Assembly: GCF_005484965.1 (NCBI RefSeq)
Contig: NZ_CP034036.1
Location: forward strand, 62,001-126,000
Source: Brenneria nigrifluens DSM 30175 = ATCC 13028
Lineage (GTDB): Bacteria; Pseudomonadota; Gammaproteobacteria; Enterobacterales; Enterobacteriaceae
DNA length: 64,000 bases
Direction of reading: 5' to 3'
Of this stretch, positions 61,381 through 64,000 are shown in pieces; position 1 is the first letter of the stretch, and each line of letters starts with the position of its first letter. Made by a program: the position numbers and the translations under genes. The notes under the pieces were generated by a model. It did not search any database. It saw only the letters and a list, made by a program, of their open reading frames with translations, and was not told the DNA's origin.

Positions 61381-61488
61381 GCCGCGCCTCCCGTCCTGGG
61401 CGCGATGCCGTAAACGGCTTCCCTTATCTTCATATATTGCTTACAGCAATTCAGACCATTGATAAAGCCCGTTATTAGGGAGAGCGTG

Positions 61489-61603
61489 GCGAGGGGCCGT
61501 AGCGGCGTAAGCCGCCGACAAATTTGCCGGGAGCAAATTTGAACAGCATTTATGCTGGCCCGCAGGGTGGGACACAAGGAGGTGTCCCATAATAGCCCCT
61601 CGC
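61489..61603. repeat. Inverted-repeat-bounded element with nested hairpins
   Basis: GCGAGGGGC (61489-61497) and GCCCCTCGC (61595-61603) are perfect 9-base terminal inverted repeats. Between them lie two copies of the self-palindrome CAAATTTG (in ACAAATTTGCCGGGAGCAAATTTG), CAGCAT/ATGCTG, and GGGACA/TGTCCC. Length about 115 bases, non-coding. It looks like a MITE or a structured intergenic repeat; repetition in the genome cannot be tested here. Confidence 0.55.
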
Positions 61604-61669
61604 TACGGTAGGCCCGGGTATCTCAGGCTTACAGACGGCTTTGTCAGCAACCTCTCTTGCTTACCGCCA

Positions 61670-63562
61670 TTACTTTTTATAGCCCAACTGGGGCGATGAA
61701 CGGGAAAATGCGATGCCGGCCGGCGTTGTATCGTCCTGTGAGGTCGCCAGACGAAATACGGAAACGGCCTGTTTGAGCAGCGTCGCCTGCTCTTCTAACG
61801 AGTCGGCCGCCGCGGAGGATTGTTGCACCAGCGCGGCGTTCTGCTGGGTGGTGCTGTCCATTTCCACAATCGCCTGACTGATCTGGGTAATTCCCCGGCT
61901 CTGTTCATCGGAAGCCGTGGCTATCTCGCCCATAATGTCATGCACCTGCGTCACGGACGTGACGACATCATGAATGGTTTTACCCGCATTACCGACCAGC
62001 GTGGCGCCGTGTCCGATCTGGCTGACCGTCTCGGCGATCAGTCCCTCAATCTCTTTGGCCGCCTGCGAACTGCGCTGCGCCAGATTGCGCACTTCGCCGG
62101 CCACCACGGCGAAACCCCGGCCTTGCTCGCCGGCGCGGGCGGCTTCAACTGCGGCGTTCAGCGCCAGAATATTGGTCTGGAAGGCGATGCCGTTAATCAC
62201 CGAGGTGATCTCGGCGATACGCCTGGAGCTGTGTTCAATATCATTCATGGTTTTCACCACGTTGTTCACCTGCTCGCCGCCTTGCTTCGCGGTCTGGGAC
62301 GCGCCGATCACCAGGGTGTTGGCGTGGTGGGCATTGTCGGCGTTCTGTTTGACCGTTGCTGTTAGCTGCTCCATGCTGGCGGCGGTCTGTTCAACGGCGG
62401 CCGCCTGCTGCTCGGTGCGCGAGGAGAGGTCGGTGTTGCCGGCGACGATCTCCCCCGCGGCGGTGAAGATCTGACTGACGCCGACGCGGATCTCGTCGAT
62501 CATGTTATGCAGATTGGCATTCATTTTCGCCATCGCCCGGATAAGCTGCCCCAGCTCATCGCGGCGGGTGGTTTCGACTGTCATGGTCAGATCGCCGGTT
62601 GCGATGCGTTCGGCCATATCCAGCGTGGTATTCAGCGGGGTGGTGATTTGGCGTGAGATAAACCAGGAGATCAGTAACCCGAGGATGAGGGTAATCAGCG
62701 CGGTAACGCCCATCTGGATCTCGGAAGCGCGAATATCCTGCTGGGTGAACTGTAGCTGATCCTGAAGCAGGGATTGGATGATGGCATTGAGTTCGTCGGC
62801 ACTGGTCGCCATTTGCCGCGCCTGCGCCAGCTCTTCCTGATAGGCCGGCATATAAGCCATGGCCCGCTCTTCATAGCTGTTCATGGTGCTCAGGACCGGC
62901 GCGAGTATCGCCTGTTGTTCGGCGGGCAGGCTCTGGTAAAGCGTCGTCAGCGAGGTTTGCGCATCGTCAATGGCGGCGGCGAGTTCATCCGCGGATTCTT
63001 TGTCCCGGGATAACAACAGGCCGCGGACATGATAACGAACCGCCGTCAGTTTCAGGTTCAGATCGGCAAGCAGCAACTGAAGCGACAGATTATAACCGTC
63101 GGCGTTTAATTGATCGCCCAGTTCTTTTAATGGTTTTTCCGTTTCGGAAATATTCCAGCTTTTCCTGACGTCGTCCTTTTTGTGAATGGCATCAACGTAG
63201 TTTTTCTGCCGTTGCTGATATTCGGCGATAACGGTTTCGATATGGGCGAATTGTTCTCTGGCTTTTTCCGGCCAGTTCCAGCCTTTGGCTTCAGATACAT
63301 ACTTATTGATATTCTCAATATGGGTAATATTTTGCTTTATATCTTCCGGGGAGTATGTGGCGCTATAGCGTACCCGATAATATTTTGCCTGGTTAATTTC
63401 ATTATTGATACTGCTGCTTAAATTGACTTTATCAATACTTTCTTTTAATTCTTCAATATGCATAACGCCTGCGCCGGCAATAATTACCGTCATCATTATG
63501 ATCAGGAAGAAGCCTAAGCCTAATTTCTTACCGACGTTGATATTTTCAAATTTTATAGCCAT
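61670..63562 (-). CDS. Methyl-accepting chemotaxis protein
   Basis: 630 residues. TM1 is at about 12-35 (LGLGFFLIIMMTVIIAGAGV), a periplasmic helical sensor domain of about 240 residues follows, rather larger than the Tar four-helix bundle and like HBM-type sensors, then TM2 (TALITLILGLLISWFIS), HAMP (RQITTPLNTTLDMAERIATGDLTM) and the signalling hairpin tip (IAFQTNILALNAAVEAARAGEQGRGFAVVAGEVRNLAQRSSQAAKEI). The C-terminus ends SSPQLGYKK and lacks the NWETF-type CheR-docking pentapeptide, so adaptation would depend on other receptors. Ligand unknown. Single gene. Confidence 0.93.
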   Translation of the reverse strand: MAIKFENINVGKKLGLGFFLIIMMTVIIAGAGVMHIEELKESIDKVNLSSSINNEINQAKYYRVRYSATYSPEDIKQNITHIENINKYVSEAKGWNWPEKAREQFAHIETVIAEYQQRQKNYVDAIHKKDDVRKSWNISETEKPLKELGDQLNADGYNLSLQLLLADLNLKLTAVRYHVRGLLLSRDKESADELAAAIDDAQTSLTTLYQSLPAEQQAILAPVLSTMNSYEERAMAYMPAYQEELAQARQMATSADELNAIIQSLLQDQLQFTQQDIRASEIQMGVTALITLILGLLISWFISRQITTPLNTTLDMAERIATGDLTMTVETTRRDELGQLIRAMAKMNANLHNMIDEIRVGVSQIFTAAGEIVAGNTDLSSRTEQQAAAVEQTAASMEQLTATVKQNADNAHHANTLVIGASQTAKQGGEQVNNVVKTMNDIEHSSRRIAEITSVINGIAFQTNILALNAAVEAARAGEQGRGFAVVAGEVRNLAQRSSQAAKEIEGLIAETVSQIGHGATLVGNAGKTIHDVVTSVTQVHDIMGEIATASDEQSRGITQISQAIVEMDSTTQQNAALVQQSSAAADSLEEQATLLKQAVSVFRLATSQDDTTPAGIAFSRSSPQLGYKK

Positions 63563-63801
63563 TTTGTTTCTTCCACTATCTTATGAACTGAATACTGACT
63601 CTGGTTTTGCCCCCTTATATGCGAATTATGGGAGACTGCGCCACGAGATTGTCGTGTGAGATACAACATATCGGTATAAAAAATCATACGATAGGATCAC
63701 AGTTAATTTATCGGCAAATTATGGGGAAACTTTACTATCTCTATTGCTTATCAATATGCAAATAAAGTCTGGAAGAGGGAGAATATTCGATAATTTATAA
63801 T

Positions 63802-63834
63802 AAAAAAACCGGAACAAAGACGGTTATTCCGGTT
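63802..63834 (-). terminator. Rho-independent terminator of sodA
   Basis: On the minus strand, stem AACCGGAA (63827-63834) / TTCCGGTT (63807-63814) is followed by a run of seven T. It lies 42 bases after the sodA stop. The remaining stretch 63563-63801 before it is AT-rich and holds the chemoreceptor promoter; nothing else was recognised there. Confidence 0.88.
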
Positions 63835-63875
63835 TGCTTTGCCACCGCCCGGACAGGGCGGCGGCGGGAAACGGC

Positions 63876-64000
63876 TTATTTTTTCGCTTCTGCGAAACGT
63901 TTGGCCGCTTCGTCCCAGTTTACGACGTTCCAGAACGCTTTGATGTAATCCGGGCGACGGTTCTGATATTTCAGATAATAGGCATGTTCCCATACGTCCA
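63876..64000 (-). CDS. sodA: Manganese superoxide dismutase, 3' end only
   Basis: Minus-strand frame entering from the right edge and ending at TAA (63876-63878). The visible about 41 residues read DVWEHAYYLKYQNRRPDYIK then AFWNVVNWDEAAKRFAEAKK, practically the SodA C-terminus, including the DVWEHAYY metal-ligand motif (Asp and His). It converts superoxide to hydrogen peroxide and oxygen. Start and promoter are outside the window. Confidence 0.95.
   Translation of the reverse strand, partial: DVWEHAYYLKYQNRRPDYIKAFWNVVNWDEAAKRFAEAKK

Overview
The window reads as enterobacterial chromosome. The dppABCDF, glyQS, tag-yiaC, mtlADR-yibL and sodA genes are closest to those of Enterobacterales. An unsaturated-oligogalacturonide-type glycosidase locus suggests a plant-associated member such as Pectobacteriaceae (inference from gene content only). 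Genes are densely packed, mostly GC-rich, with AT-rich intergenic gaps. I saw no tRNA, rRNA, CRISPR array, prophage or complete IS element.

Layout. 1-443: 5' part of a 2-hydroxycarboxylate (citrate/malate-type) transporter, minus strand. 1530-7240: dipeptide ABC transporter dppABCDF with a GcvB-type target in the dppA leader. 7380-7699: orphan CcdA-like antitoxin with a possible ccdB scar. 7702-31050: a large nitrogen-scavenging region. It holds a MocR-type regulator, a YdfG-like dehydrogenase and a class III aminotransferase; an ABC transporter of the pyrimidine/NMT1 type; on the minus strand a guanidine operon (guanidine-I riboswitch, transporter, two carboxyguanidine-deiminase subunits, biotin carboxylase, and a stub of allophanate hydrolase); and a RutR-like TetR regulator followed by preT, preA, dihydropyrimidinase and N-carbamoyl-beta-alanine amidohydrolase. 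31047-32303: avtA. 32677-40560: a carbohydrate locus (secreted DUF4432 protein, LacI regulator, MFS transporter, an unrecognised 831-residue lyase-like protein, GH105 hydrolase). 40909-48481: ghrB, ADP-ribosylglycohydrolase, frameshifted yiaC, tag, a TauE/SafE transporter, glyQS. 49034-55591: iron alcohol dehydrogenase, porin, aminotransferase, APC permease and AraC regulator, probably one amine or omega-amino-acid module. 56006-61380: yiaF, mtlADR, yibL. 61670-64000: a chemoreceptor and the 3' end of sodA.

Main biological point. Four start regions of the nitrogen cluster (pyrimidine ABC transporter, guanidine operon, tetR, preT) each carry a -24/-12 sigma-54 type promoter matching 14-15 of 16 consensus positions. 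Two of them (transporter and preT) also carry a RutR-like inverted repeat starting exactly 18 bases after the promoter box. Together these suggest one regulon: uracil/thymine is imported, reduced by PreTA, opened by dihydropyrimidinase and decarbamoylated to beta-alanine, which the aminotransferase and YdfG-like dehydrogenase could carry on to 3-hydroxypropionate. Guanidine is imported and carboxylated under riboswitch control, and both would be switched on by nitrogen limitation. Loss of most of the allophanate hydrolase gene leaves the guanidine route incomplete inside this window.
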